From contig CALXXE010000007.1 of assembly GCA_944392605.1 (NCBI GenBank), positions 53,754 through 117,753 of the forward strand: a stretch of DNA of 64,000 nucleotides, given 5' to 3'. This DNA comes from an uncultured Clostridia bacterium. GTDB lineage: Bacteria > Bacillota > Clostridia > TANB77 > CAG-508. Shown here piece by piece: positions 1-7,749 of this stretch (position 1 is its first letter; each line of letters opens with the position of its first letter). A program made the translations under genes and the position numbers. The notes under the pieces are model-generated. The model ran no database searches. It was not told the DNA's origin and was given only the letters and a program-made list of their open reading frames with translations.

Positions 1-2
1 TA

Positions 3-146
3 AAAGCAGACAAGATAATAGAAAAATTAAATCAAGGGTATGAGCACGCAATCTTTTTAGATGATGACCACAAGGTATTGCAAGGAGCAATGAAATTATT
101 AGGAGATAAATGTGATGAGTTCCATGTATCATCAGCGATAATTTAG
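3..146 (+). CDS. C-terminal end of an unidentified protein (partial)
   Basis: An open frame enters from the left edge and runs 47 codons to TAG at 144-146. The tail is mixed charged and hydrophobic (contains AIFLDDDHKVLQGAMK) and has no membrane segment. The next gene begins 16 bases later, so the two may share a transcript. The family cannot be recognised from this fragment; it is probably a soluble protein. Confidence 0.5.
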   Translation, partial: KADKIIEKLNQGYEHAIFLDDDHKVLQGAMKLLGDKCDEFHVSSAII

Positions 147-162
147 AATTAGAGGGAAATCG

Positions 163-1872
163 ATGTTTTTAGAAAAGATAAAAAATAACTATAAAACATT
201 AATGATTGTTGCAGGTATTAATGTTTTAGTGTTTGCTGTAGTAAATCTTATATTTGATATAAAATATGAACAGGTTGATGATTTTATTATATATAATCTA
301 TATTCTGGATTAGATGGAACATATAATGTTCATGGCATTTATATTCATCCAGCTTTGTGTTTTATATTAGGTTTGTTTTTTAGAATTCTACCAATGGTAA
401 ATTGGCATACGATGTTTTTACTTGTAATGCAATTTATTTGCTTTACTATAATAGGAACTTTAATAATAAGAAAAAGCAACAGTAAAATTTCTTATATATT
501 ATATGTGTTATTTGTAAGTGTATGTTATACTTCATTATTACAATTAATACAATATACATCTGTTGCAGCACTTTTAATATTAACAGCTTTTTTTGTGATG
601 ATGGATTATATAGAAAGAGCAAAACATGGAAAGAAATATATAATCTGTTATGCTATTATTTTTACATTGGGAATAATGACAAGAATGCAATCTCTAATGA
701 TAATAGCACCATTTTTTGTATTATACTTTGCATATAATTTAATTTTATTTATAAGAAAAAAAGTTGAAAAAGAAAAAATAATAAAAATAGTAAAGAATTA
801 TTTATTATTTGGAATTTTGACTGTTGTAGTATATGTGTCAAATTATATATTTTATAATAATGAAATTTACAAAAATTATGATGAATTTAATGGACTAAGA
901 ACTATATTACATGATAATGTTTATGTTTCATATGAAGAAAACAAAGCGATTTTTGATGAGATAGGATGGTCTGAAAATGATCATTATCTGTTCTATACCT
1001 TTAACTTTGGAGACGAGAATGTTTATAGTAAAGAAAATTTGCAAAAAATAGTAGATTATAAAAAGAGTCAAGGTGACCTTTACAATTATGAGTTTAAATT
1101 AGATAATATTGTAAATGATTTAATAGACCAAATGAGAAATACAAATCCATATATTTGTATAATGTTTTTGGGAAGTTTCTTAGTTGCAATTTACACAAAT
1201 AATAAAAATAGAGGTTATATAATATCAATATTTTTAGTAACACTTGCAGTGAATTGTATATTTATTGTAATAAATAGAAGTATGCAAAGAGTTGTAATAC
1301 CTGAATATATTTTGGGAATAGCGATGTTCTTGTATTTGATAAGATATAGAGAAAAAGTAGATAATGAAAAGTCAAATATAATAAAAGCAATTTCAGTATT
1401 TATAATTGTTATAACAGTAATTTTTTCAGGAGGAGCATATCAGTTTAATTATCATTTAGAAGATTATAGTAACTATAAGGATGTAATAGAATATACAAAT
1501 TCACATAAGGAAAATGTGTATTTATACACTGTTCCAGCACTTCAATATAGATACTTAACATATTCTGTATATGAAATGCCACCTGAAGGAGCTTTCTCAA
1601 ATTTAAGAGTTATGGGTGGATGGGATATGTATACCCAAAATTATTATGATTTTAAAGATAGATATGGTTTGGATGGTACATTCCTAGATTTATTAAAAGA
1701 AAATGTATATTTAATAGATGGAGATGTTACGTGGTCTGGTAATTATTATGAAGATTATAAGAAACATATAATTTTATTTATTAAAGAACATTATGATGTA
1801 GATGTATCTTATGAATTAGTAGAAACTTTTGATAATATATATATCTATAAATTATATGAAGTAGCAGACTAA
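163..1872 (+). CDS. polytopic membrane protein, possible GT-C glycosyltransferase
   Basis: A 569-residue protein with about ten hydrophobic segments, starting with one at residues 12-32, and a soluble C-terminal domain of roughly 140 residues rich in Tyr and Asp. The first outer loop carries an acidic pair (YEQVDDFIIYNLYSG, about residues 36-50), as is usual in GT-C enzymes, which use lipid-linked sugars for cell-surface glycan or protein glycosylation. That assignment is inference from topology and the acidic loop; an O-antigen ligase- or polymerase-like role is equally possible. The ATG follows GAGGGAAATCG. A hairpin overlapping the stop ends the transcript. Confidence 0.55.
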   Translation: MFLEKIKNNYKTLMIVAGINVLVFAVVNLIFDIKYEQVDDFIIYNLYSGLDGTYNVHGIYIHPALCFILGLFFRILPMVNWHTMFLLVMQFICFTIIGTLIIRKSNSKISYILYVLFVSVCYTSLLQLIQYTSVAALLILTAFFVMMDYIERAKHGKKYIICYAIIFTLGIMTRMQSLMIIAPFFVLYFAYNLILFIRKKVEKEKIIKIVKNYLLFGILTVVVYVSNYIFYNNEIYKNYDEFNGLRTILHDNVYVSYEENKAIFDEIGWSENDHYLFYTFNFGDENVYSKENLQKIVDYKKSQGDLYNYEFKLDNIVNDLIDQMRNTNPYICIMFLGSFLVAIYTNNKNRGYIISIFLVTLAVNCIFIVINRSMQRVVIPEYILGIAMFLYLIRYREKVDNEKSNIIKAISVFIIVITVIFSGGAYQFNYHLEDYSNYKDVIEYTNSHKENVYLYTVPALQYRYLTYSVYEMPPEGAFSNLRVMGGWDMYTQNYYDFKDRYGLDGTFLDLLKENVYLIDGDVTWSGNYYEDYKKHIILFIKEHYDVDVSYELVETFDNIYIYKLYEVAD

Positions 1873-1887
1873 AAAACTGCTACTTTT
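1861..1887 (+). terminator. rho-independent terminator overlapping the stop codon
   Basis: Stem GTAGCAG (1861-1867) pairs with CTGCTAC (1877-1883) and is followed by TTTTATTT. The left arm is inside the last codons of the upstream membrane-protein gene, so the stop lies in the loop. Confidence 0.75.
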
Positions 1888-1890
1888 ATT

Positions 1891-1916
1891 TGTAACGAAA
1901 TTCAATTTTGTACGTC
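1891..1916 (+). promoter_or_regulatory. ECF-type promoter of the sigma/anti-sigma operon
   Basis: TGTAAC (1891-1896), a 16-base spacer and CGTC (1913-1916) match the -35/-10 layout of ECF sigma promoters in Firmicutes (TGAAAC-N16-CGTC type). It lies 28 bases upstream of the sigma-factor ATG, which suggests that the sigma factor transcribes its own operon. The match is seen in the sequence; autoregulation is inferred. Confidence 0.65.
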
Positions 1917-1943
1917 ATATATGTAAGAAAGGGGATAAAGGTT

Positions 1944-2420
1944 ATGCAGGATATAGAAAAAATATATGAAGAATATTTTGAAACTGTAAATAAATATTTA
2001 TTCTGTTTAACTAAAAATTATGACATAGCAGAAGAATTGACCCAAGAAACGTTCTATAGAGCGGTAAAGAAGATTGGTACATATAAAGGGGATTGTAAGA
2101 TATCTGTATGGTTATGTCAGATAGCAAAAAACTTATGGTATGACCAATGTAGGAAAAATAAAAAAATAGTTAATAAAGAATATGAACTTCTTGACATGAA
2201 AGGCAAAGATAGTGTAGAAGAGCAAATAATTTCAAATGATGAAAAAATTACATTATATAAGAAAATGCAAAAATTAGATGAAAAAACGAGAGAGGTAATA
2301 TATCTTAGAATAACAGGAGAATTAAGTTTTAAAGAAATAGGAGATATTTTAAATAAATCAGAGACATGGGCTAGAGTAACCTTTTATAGAGGTAAACAAA
2401 AAATGAAGGAGGGTGATTAA
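1944..2420 (+). CDS. ECF RNA polymerase sigma factor
   Basis: A 158-residue sigma-70 family protein with region 2 (about residues 8-75, with YEEYFETVNKYLF and AEELTQETFYRAVKK) and region 4 (about 105-155, with REVIYLRITGELSFKEIGDIL, a helix-turn-helix). No regions 1 or 3 are present, as expected for group 4 (ECF) factors. An in-frame start at 1908 exists but the ATG at 1944 follows AAGAAAGGGG at good spacing and the extra 12 residues look like leader DNA. The anti-sigma gene follows with its ribosome site inside the end of this gene. Confidence 0.9.
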   Translation: MQDIEKIYEEYFETVNKYLFCLTKNYDIAEELTQETFYRAVKKIGTYKGDCKISVWLCQIAKNLWYDQCRKNKKIVNKEYELLDMKGKDSVEEQIISNDEKITLYKKMQKLDEKTREVIYLRITGELSFKEIGDILNKSETWARVTFYRGKQKMKEGD

Positions 2421-2421
2421 G

Positions 2422-3348
2422 ATGAAAGAGAAAGAAAAATGTAAAATTGTTCAAGATTTATTACCAAGCTTTATTGAACATCTAACAAATGATGAAACAA
2501 ATAAGTTTATAGAAGAACACTTAGAGACTTGTGAAGATTGTAAAAAAGTTTATGAAAATATGAAAAAAGATTTAAATGTAGATAATAATACTAAAGAAAA
2601 GAAAAAAGTTAAGTTCTTAAAGAAATACAGAAATAAACTAAGAGTACTAGAAATTATTATATTAATCATATTTGTTGCATTTGTTATAAATACTGGAAGA
2701 AAAATATATATTATAACAGATTTAAATAACAAAGCTGAAGAATATACAAGTTCTACAAATTATCATAGAGTAATTTATACAATAAATAAAGGAAATTATA
2801 GAAAAACAGAAATTTTTAGTCTAGATGATAAGAAAAAAATAGTATCAACAACTATGTCAAGTGATGGCAAAAAGAAAGTTGTTAGAATGTATGGAACAAA
2901 AATAGGAACTGATACAGATACACAATATGTAAAAACAAATACACCTATTGAAAATTATAGACAAAACATATATGTAGAAACTGAAACAGAAAGAACAGCT
3001 AGGTTAAATTTAGAAGCAAGTATATCTGTAGATCCACAAGAAGCATTTTGGGGATTGGACAATATCGGACAACTAATAGTATGTGCAATTACAACATCGA
3101 TAAATAAAACAACATTTGATGGAGAAGAATGTTATTATGTATCAGCGATGCCATATATACTTTCTAATACAAGTATGTATGTAAATAAGAATACAGGATT
3201 ATTAATTAGTGCAATGGCATCTGAAATAGAGGTTGTTGATGGAAGTATACAAAGGATACCAGGTGCTGAATACGAATTCGAATTTGGAACAGTAACTGAA
3301 GACGATTTCATAGAACCAGATATTAGTGAGTATGAAATTGTTGAGTAA
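2422..3348 (+). CDS. anti-sigma factor with zinc-finger (ZAS) domain
   Basis: A 308-residue protein. Residues 1-50 are a cytoplasmic zinc-binding anti-sigma domain with the His-x3-Cys-x2-Cys motif (HLETCEDC). One membrane segment follows at about residues 75-95, then an extracytoplasmic domain of about 200 residues that could sense envelope stress. It starts two bases after the sigma stop, with AAGGAGG inside the sigma gene, so the pair is translationally coupled; a GTG at 2413 is less well placed. The target is very likely the ECF factor upstream. The inducing signal cannot be read from the sequence. Confidence 0.85.
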   Translation: MKEKEKCKIVQDLLPSFIEHLTNDETNKFIEEHLETCEDCKKVYENMKKDLNVDNNTKEKKKVKFLKKYRNKLRVLEIIILIIFVAFVINTGRKIYIITDLNNKAEEYTSSTNYHRVIYTINKGNYRKTEIFSLDDKKKIVSTTMSSDGKKKVVRMYGTKIGTDTDTQYVKTNTPIENYRQNIYVETETERTARLNLEASISVDPQEAFWGLDNIGQLIVCAITTSINKTTFDGEECYYVSAMPYILSNTSMYVNKNTGLLISAMASEIEVVDGSIQRIPGAEYEFEFGTVTEDDFIEPDISEYEIVE

Positions 3349-3356
3349 AAGAAATA

Positions 3357-3384
3357 AAGGAAAGAGTAGAAATATTCTTTCCTT
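3357..3384 (+). terminator. hairpin after the sigma/anti-sigma operon
   Basis: AAGGAAAGA (3357-3365) pairs perfectly with TCTTTCCTT (3376-3384) across a 10-base loop. The following run is ATATATT, a weak U tract, so this is a probable rather than certain terminator. Confidence 0.5.
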
Positions 3385-3466
3385 ATATATTGGCTAAAAT
3401 AGTGGAAAAATTCTTGAAAATGTGATATATTAATATACATAAATAATGTAAAAGGAAGTAGAAAAA

Positions 3467-4525
3467 ATGAAATTATTATTACATACTTGTTGTGCACCAT
3501 GTAGTGTATATTGTATTGATGAATTAAGAAGTGAAAATATAGAGCCGGTAGTATATTGGTTTAATCCAAATATACATCCATATATGGAATATAAAGCAAG
3601 GAGAGATTGTTTAAAAGAATATACTAAAAGCATAAATGTAGAAGCCATATTTGAAGAAAATTATGGCTTAGATGATTTTTGTAAAAACGTATCAAATAAA
3701 TTAGATACAAGATGTCAAGATTATTGTTATCCAGTTCGTTTAGAACAAACTGCAAAATATGCAAAAGAACATGGATTTGATACTATATCAACTACACTTT
3801 TAGTTAGTCCATATCAAAAGCATGATATAATAAAAGAACTAGGAGAAGTAATAGCTAAAAAATATGGTGTGGAATTTTTATATAGAGATTTTAGAGTTGG
3901 ATTTAGAGAAGGACAAGCAAAAGCAAGAGAAATAGGACTTTATATGCAAAAATATTGTGGATGTATTTTTTCAGAGGAGATTAGATATTATAACCGCAAT
4001 CAAGCAATGGCAAGACTACCAGAAGGGTTTGAATTCTTACCGGTAAAGTATTTGGTTAATATAAAAAAAGAAAGAGGAAACAAAGAACAATATTTAGACT
4101 TACTTCTTGAAGCAGATCCAAGCAAAGAGATGATTAACAAATATTTATCTAATGGTGAATTATTTGTATTAACATATAAAGATGAGCCTGCTTGTGTTGC
4201 TGTAGTAATAAAAATAGATAATCATACTGTAGAATTAAAAAATATAGTAACAAGGGAAAATTATAGAGGAAAAGGCTATGGTACAAAAATGATAAAATAT
4301 TTAGTAGATAATTATAAAACAAAATATAAAAAGATGGTTGTTGGAACAACGCAAAACAACATACCCTTCTATGTAAAGCAAGGCTTTGATAAGTATGAAA
4401 AAACAATAAACAATTTCTTTATAGATAATTATGATGAAGAAATATTTGATGGAAATATGCAATGTGTTGATATATATTATTATTCAAAAGATTTAAAAAA
4501 AAATAATGTAGTAAGTAATGTATAA
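3467..4525 (+). CDS. queH: epoxyqueuosine reductase QueH fused to a GNAT acetyltransferase
   Basis: Residues 1-190 match QueH (DUF208), which reduces epoxyqueuosine in tRNA to queuosine with an iron-sulfur cluster: HTCCAPCSVYC at the N-terminus, CQDYCYPVR near residue 85 and KYCGCIFSEE near residue 165 supply the conserved cysteines. Residues about 205-345 form a GNAT domain with the acetyl-CoA loop (NYRGKGYGTKM) and the closing NNIPFYVKQGF motif. Stand-alone QueH is about 180-200 residues, so this is a true fusion in one open frame. The GNAT substrate is unknown; modification of tRNA or of the protein itself is speculation. Confidence 0.85.
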   Translation: MKLLLHTCCAPCSVYCIDELRSENIEPVVYWFNPNIHPYMEYKARRDCLKEYTKSINVEAIFEENYGLDDFCKNVSNKLDTRCQDYCYPVRLEQTAKYAKEHGFDTISTTLLVSPYQKHDIIKELGEVIAKKYGVEFLYRDFRVGFREGQAKAREIGLYMQKYCGCIFSEEIRYYNRNQAMARLPEGFEFLPVKYLVNIKKERGNKEQYLDLLLEADPSKEMINKYLSNGELFVLTYKDEPACVAVVIKIDNHTVELKNIVTRENYRGKGYGTKMIKYLVDNYKTKYKKMVVGTTQNNIPFYVKQGFDKYEKTINNFFIDNYDEEIFDGNMQCVDIYYYSKDLKKNNVVSNV

Positions 4526-4583
4526 TAATTTATGAAAAATATAAAAACATTAGTCAAAAAATGAAGTAAAAAGGAGATTTAAT

Positions 4584-5642
4584 ATGAAGAAGAATAGAAA
4601 AATTTTAATAATAATATCTATTTTAATAATTATAGCAATTATAATAATGTTGCTAATTTATAATAATAAGAAAAACTCAAATGAATATTCGAATTCTGTT
4701 TTAAATTCGAACTCAGAAGAGTATTCAAATTTTACTCTAGATTCAGATTCAAAATATATATTAACAACTAATGCAAAAATTTTAACAATGCAGGATGATG
4801 GTGGTTCACATATGAATGATTATTATCAAATTGATTTTGACAATAATCAAGTTACTAAATGCGAAGATAAATATGTGGGATTCAAAGGGTATGAATATAA
4901 AGGAAAAATTATTTACACAAAAAATTTAAGCGAAAATGAAATAAGTGAATTAAAGTCATTAATTGATGAAATAATTACGAAAAAAGATGATGAGCAGACC
5001 CCATCTACTTTTAACTATAATTATTACACACTTTCAACTAAAGATTATAAAGAGATTAGAATATATGATGAATCTATAATAAATAAACTTGAAAGTATAT
5101 TGTCATTAAGTAGTCAAGAAAATAATGAAACACAAGAAAATACATCTAAAGATAATGAGAACGGTTTCATAAATAATGACTGGAAAAAAATAAATATAGA
5201 AAATTATAAATATAATGAATCTACAACGGTGGAATTAGATTTAGATGGAGACAATATAAAAGAAAAGGTCGGTATAAATGAAACAGGGAAATACATTTCT
5301 ATTAATGATACGGATTATATTGTTAATAAATATTTGAATGATGATGATACAACAGGTTTTAATGATTATAATGTAAATCAATATTATATTGTAGATTTAA
5401 ATAGTGATGGAATATTAGAGATTATACATAGAACTTTTTCGAATATGATTTCACCAATTACTAGTGAGTATACAATATATAATTATATAAATAATAAGTT
5501 GAAGGAGATAGGTAATTTATCAATAATGGGGAATATTCCAAATGAAATATATGTTAAAGAAAATAGAATAAAATTTGAATATTGGCCATATGAATCTCCA
5601 CAAGATAATACTAAAGAAGTTATATATGAATTAGATATATAA
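4584..5642 (+). CDS. membrane-anchored secreted protein with Asp-rich C-terminal repeats
   Basis: A 352-residue protein with a basic N-terminus and an uncleaved anchor at about residues 6-26. A Ser/Asn-rich linker follows. The C-terminal part holds two calcium-loop-like motifs (ELDLDGDNIKE and DLNSDGILEI), as seen in VCBS/FG-GAP-type extracytoplasmic domains. The ATG follows AAAAAGGAGATTTAAT. It stands between queH and an accessory region and has no obvious partner. I do not recognise the family; an envelope role is inferred from the anchor only. Confidence 0.6.
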   Translation: MKKNRKILIIISILIIIAIIIMLLIYNNKKNSNEYSNSVLNSNSEEYSNFTLDSDSKYILTTNAKILTMQDDGGSHMNDYYQIDFDNNQVTKCEDKYVGFKGYEYKGKIIYTKNLSENEISELKSLIDEIITKKDDEQTPSTFNYNYYTLSTKDYKEIRIYDESIINKLESILSLSSQENNETQENTSKDNENGFINNDWKKINIENYKYNESTTVELDLDGDNIKEKVGINETGKYISINDTDYIVNKYLNDDDTTGFNDYNVNQYYIVDLNSDGILEIIHRTFSNMISPITSEYTIYNYINNKLKEIGNLSIMGNIPNEIYVKENRIKFEYWPYESPQDNTKEVIYELDI

Positions 5643-5804
5643 AATCTATTCACCATAAAAAGTATTATAAAGTAAGATATACTAACTATTTTAATGAGTA
5701 ATGACAGGGTACGCAAATTTGAGTGGTTATAAAGGAAAAACTCAGAAGAGGACAGATATAAAAAGAAAATCGAGAAAGATATGAACAAAAATAAGTAAAA
5801 AGAG

Positions 5805-6821
5805 GTGATTATTATAAATAATATAGAAAACTTAAGAGATTTAATTATATATCAAAGCCAAAATAATGAAAACATATCAGTTGAAGTTTTATATGATAGT
5901 GAAGATTTTTGGCTTACGCAAAAATCAATGGCCAAATTATTTAATGTTGAAGTAAATACTATTAATTATCATTTAAAAGAAATTTTTAAATCAAACGAAT
6001 TAAAAGAAGAATCAGTTATTCGAAAAATTCGAATAACTGCAAATGATGGTAAAAATTATAATACAAACTTCTATAGTCTAGATGCAATAATAGCAGTAGG
6101 ATATAGAGTGAATTCAAAAGAGGCAACAGATTTTAGAATATGGGCTACAAATACTTTAAAAGAATATATAAAAAAAGGTTTTGTTTTAAATGATGAATTT
6201 TTAAAAAACGGACCTAAATTTGGAAAAGATTATTTTAAAGAATTATTAGAACGTATTCGTTCAATTAGAGCAAGTGAACGTAGAATATGGCAGCAAATAA
6301 CAGATATATTTGCGGAATGCAGTATTGATTATGATAAAGATTCAGAGATAACGCGTAAGTTTTATGCAATGGTACAAAATAAATTTCATTATGCAATTAC
6401 AGGCAATACAGCAGCAGAAATAATTTATCAAAATGCAGATCACAAAAAAGAAAATATGGGATTAAAGACTTGGAAAAATTCACCTGATGGAAGAATATTA
6501 AAATCTGATGCTATGATTGCTAAAAATTATTTAAATGAAAAACAAATAAAAAAGCTAGAAAGAGCGGTTACAGGTTACTTTGATTATATAGAAGATTTAG
6601 TAGAAAGAGAAAATATTTTCACGATGGAGGAATTCGCAAAAAGTGTAAATGAATTTTTAGAATTTCGTAAATATGATATACTTAAGGATAATGGAAAAAT
6701 ATCAAGAAAACAAGCGGAAGAAAAAGCAGAAAATGAATATGAACAATTTAATAAAACACAAAAAATAGTATCAGATTTTGATGAATTATTATTAGAGGCT
6801 AAAAAAGTAGAAAATAAATAA
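5805..6821 (+). CDS. RhuM-family protein
   Basis: A protein of about 336 residues matching the RhuM ('virulence protein') family: a DNA-binding-like N-terminal part with WLTQKSMAKLFNVEVNTINYH, the FYSLDAIIAVGYRVNS core, and KFHYAITGNTAAEIIY in the C-terminal part. RhuM genes occur in islands and beside restriction or toxin genes; the molecular role is not settled. The start is unclear. The GTG at 5805 overlaps the ribosome site AGAGG (5801-5805), while the codon eight bases after that site is ATA (5814). In-frame CGA is used twice as arginine (VIRKIRIT), showing that CGA is read normally here. Confidence 0.8.
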   Translation: MIIINNIENLRDLIIYQSQNNENISVEVLYDSEDFWLTQKSMAKLFNVEVNTINYHLKEIFKSNELKEESVIRKIRITANDGKNYNTNFYSLDAIIAVGYRVNSKEATDFRIWATNTLKEYIKKGFVLNDEFLKNGPKFGKDYFKELLERIRSIRASERRIWQQITDIFAECSIDYDKDSEITRKFYAMVQNKFHYAITGNTAAEIIYQNADHKKENMGLKTWKNSPDGRILKSDAMIAKNYLNEKQIKKLERAVTGYFDYIEDLVERENIFTMEEFAKSVNEFLEFRKYDILKDNGKISRKQAEEKAENEYEQFNKTQKIVSDFDELLLEAKKVENK

Positions 6822-6858
6822 TAAAAATGAAGCATTTATAAAAAATAATAGCTAAAAC

Positions 6859-6887
6859 TTGTTTAAAGAAAAATATTATTATATAAT
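6859..6887 (+). promoter_or_regulatory. promoter of the tRNA-like RNA
   Basis: TTGTTT (6859-6864), a 17-base spacer and TATAAT (6882-6887). A start six bases later falls on G6894, which is exactly the first base of the closing helix of the RNA described next. Confidence 0.7.
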
Positions 6888-6893
6888 AAATAT

Positions 6894-6966
6894 GCAATAT
6901 TTAAGTGTTGGAACGTAATCCACGAATGCATTTGTAGAACTAGTACATTGGTTATTAGTATATTGC
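6894..6966 (+). ncRNA. 73-nt tRNA-like cloverleaf RNA upstream of Thg1-like genes
   Basis: The segment folds on paper as a cloverleaf. A 7-bp closing helix pairs 6894-6900 (GCAATAT) with 6960-6966 (ATATTGC). A short D-like arm pairs 6901-6903 with 6916-6918 and has GG in its loop. The middle arm pairs 6919-6926 with 6931-6938, with one C-A mismatch and TGCA at its tip. A T-like arm pairs 6939-6945 with 6953-6959 around a 7-base loop and abuts the closing helix, as in tRNA. It lacks the TTCRA T-loop and an encoded CCA, so it is not an ordinary tRNA. Promoter start and terminator flank it precisely. The two downstream genes belong to a family that acts on tRNA 5' ends. The fold is seen by hand; function is inference. 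Confidence 0.6.
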
Positions 6967-6968
6967 GA

Positions 6969-7005
6969 GAGTAAGTAGGCTTTTAGCTTGCTTACTCAAT
7001 TATTT
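6969..7005 (+). terminator. terminator-like hairpin after the tRNA-like RNA
   Basis: GAGTAAGTAGGC (6969-6980) pairs with GCTTGCTTACTC (6986-6997), 12 pairs including two G-U, around a 5-base loop, followed by AATTATTTTA. It starts two bases after the cloverleaf. It would end a short RNA and let only readthrough or a second promoter reach the Thg1-like genes. Confidence 0.65.
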
Positions 7006-7024
7006 TATAATAAAGAGGAATGAA

Positions 7025-7736
7025 ATGGAAGAAAATAAGGTAGAAAGAAAATGGTTTAATTATTATGGAAATATTAGAAATAAATATGATGTTAGAGTAA
7101 GTATAAAAAAACCATTAATCGTATCTTTGGATGCAAAGTTTTTATCAGAAAATGAAAAAAAATTATTAATAAATACAGAAAATAATTTTTTTGATTCAAT
7201 GAAAAAGACTGTTAAATTTTTTACTAATAAATATAAGTGTATAGCAATATATGGGAGTGATAAAATTAGTTTTATTATAGAAGATGTAGAAAATTTTACA
7301 GGTTCTATACATAATGATAAAAAGTATAGAGTACATGATATTACATCAGTATTTTCACAATATTTTTTCGAGTATTTTAATAATTTATATAATCGGAGAT
7401 ATAGTTTTTTGGAATTGTAGATGTTTTAATATTTCAAAAGAAAAAGTACAATCGTATATTAGATTTAAAAGTAAAGAAATATTAGATAATGTAACCAGTA
7501 TCTTCTTAAAGCAAAATGGAATGAATACTTATGGTATAAATTTAGAAGAAAAGTTGGAGATGTGTAAAGCTTATAAGGAATTTTCTTTTATATCAGACAA
7601 TAAAGAAGGCGTTTTATATCATAATGGAGATAAAATAGATTTAAATGAGTTTTTAAATGGAAATGTTGTAAGTATAGAAAACAATAATAATGAAAATGAT
7701 TTTTTTGATTTGATAGAGTTTGATAATTCGATATAG
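7025..7736 (+). CDS. Thg1-like protein, copy 1 (needs +1 shift at CGG)
   Basis: The first frame (7025-7420) encodes the N-terminal half of a Thg1-family 3'-5' nucleotidyltransferase, and the second half (from VFWNCRCFNIS) continues one base ahead to 7736. Alignment to copy 2 is gapless if the shift is made at the in-frame CGG at 7394-7396: AAT, skip C, GGA GAT ATA. The joined product is 236 residues, against 233 for copy 2. It keeps Asp36 and Asp79 of the two carboxylate motifs, but the second reads SDK, where the family and copy 2 have DE, so this copy may be catalytically weak or a partner subunit. The alternative is a pseudogene with one inserted base. Confidence 0.65.
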
Positions 7737-7749
7737 ATTGGATGATATT

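Noticed and set aside
5701-5784. 27-codon frame MTGYANLSGYKGKT with weak likeness to the start of KTSC-type small proteins
   Set aside because: No ribosome site precedes it, and only the first ten residues look like a family; treated as non-coding.
6894-6966. A known riboswitch (purine, preQ1, THF, c-di-GMP) upstream of the Thg1-like genes
   Set aside because: None of the conserved core sequences I know for these classes is present; the cloverleaf fits better.
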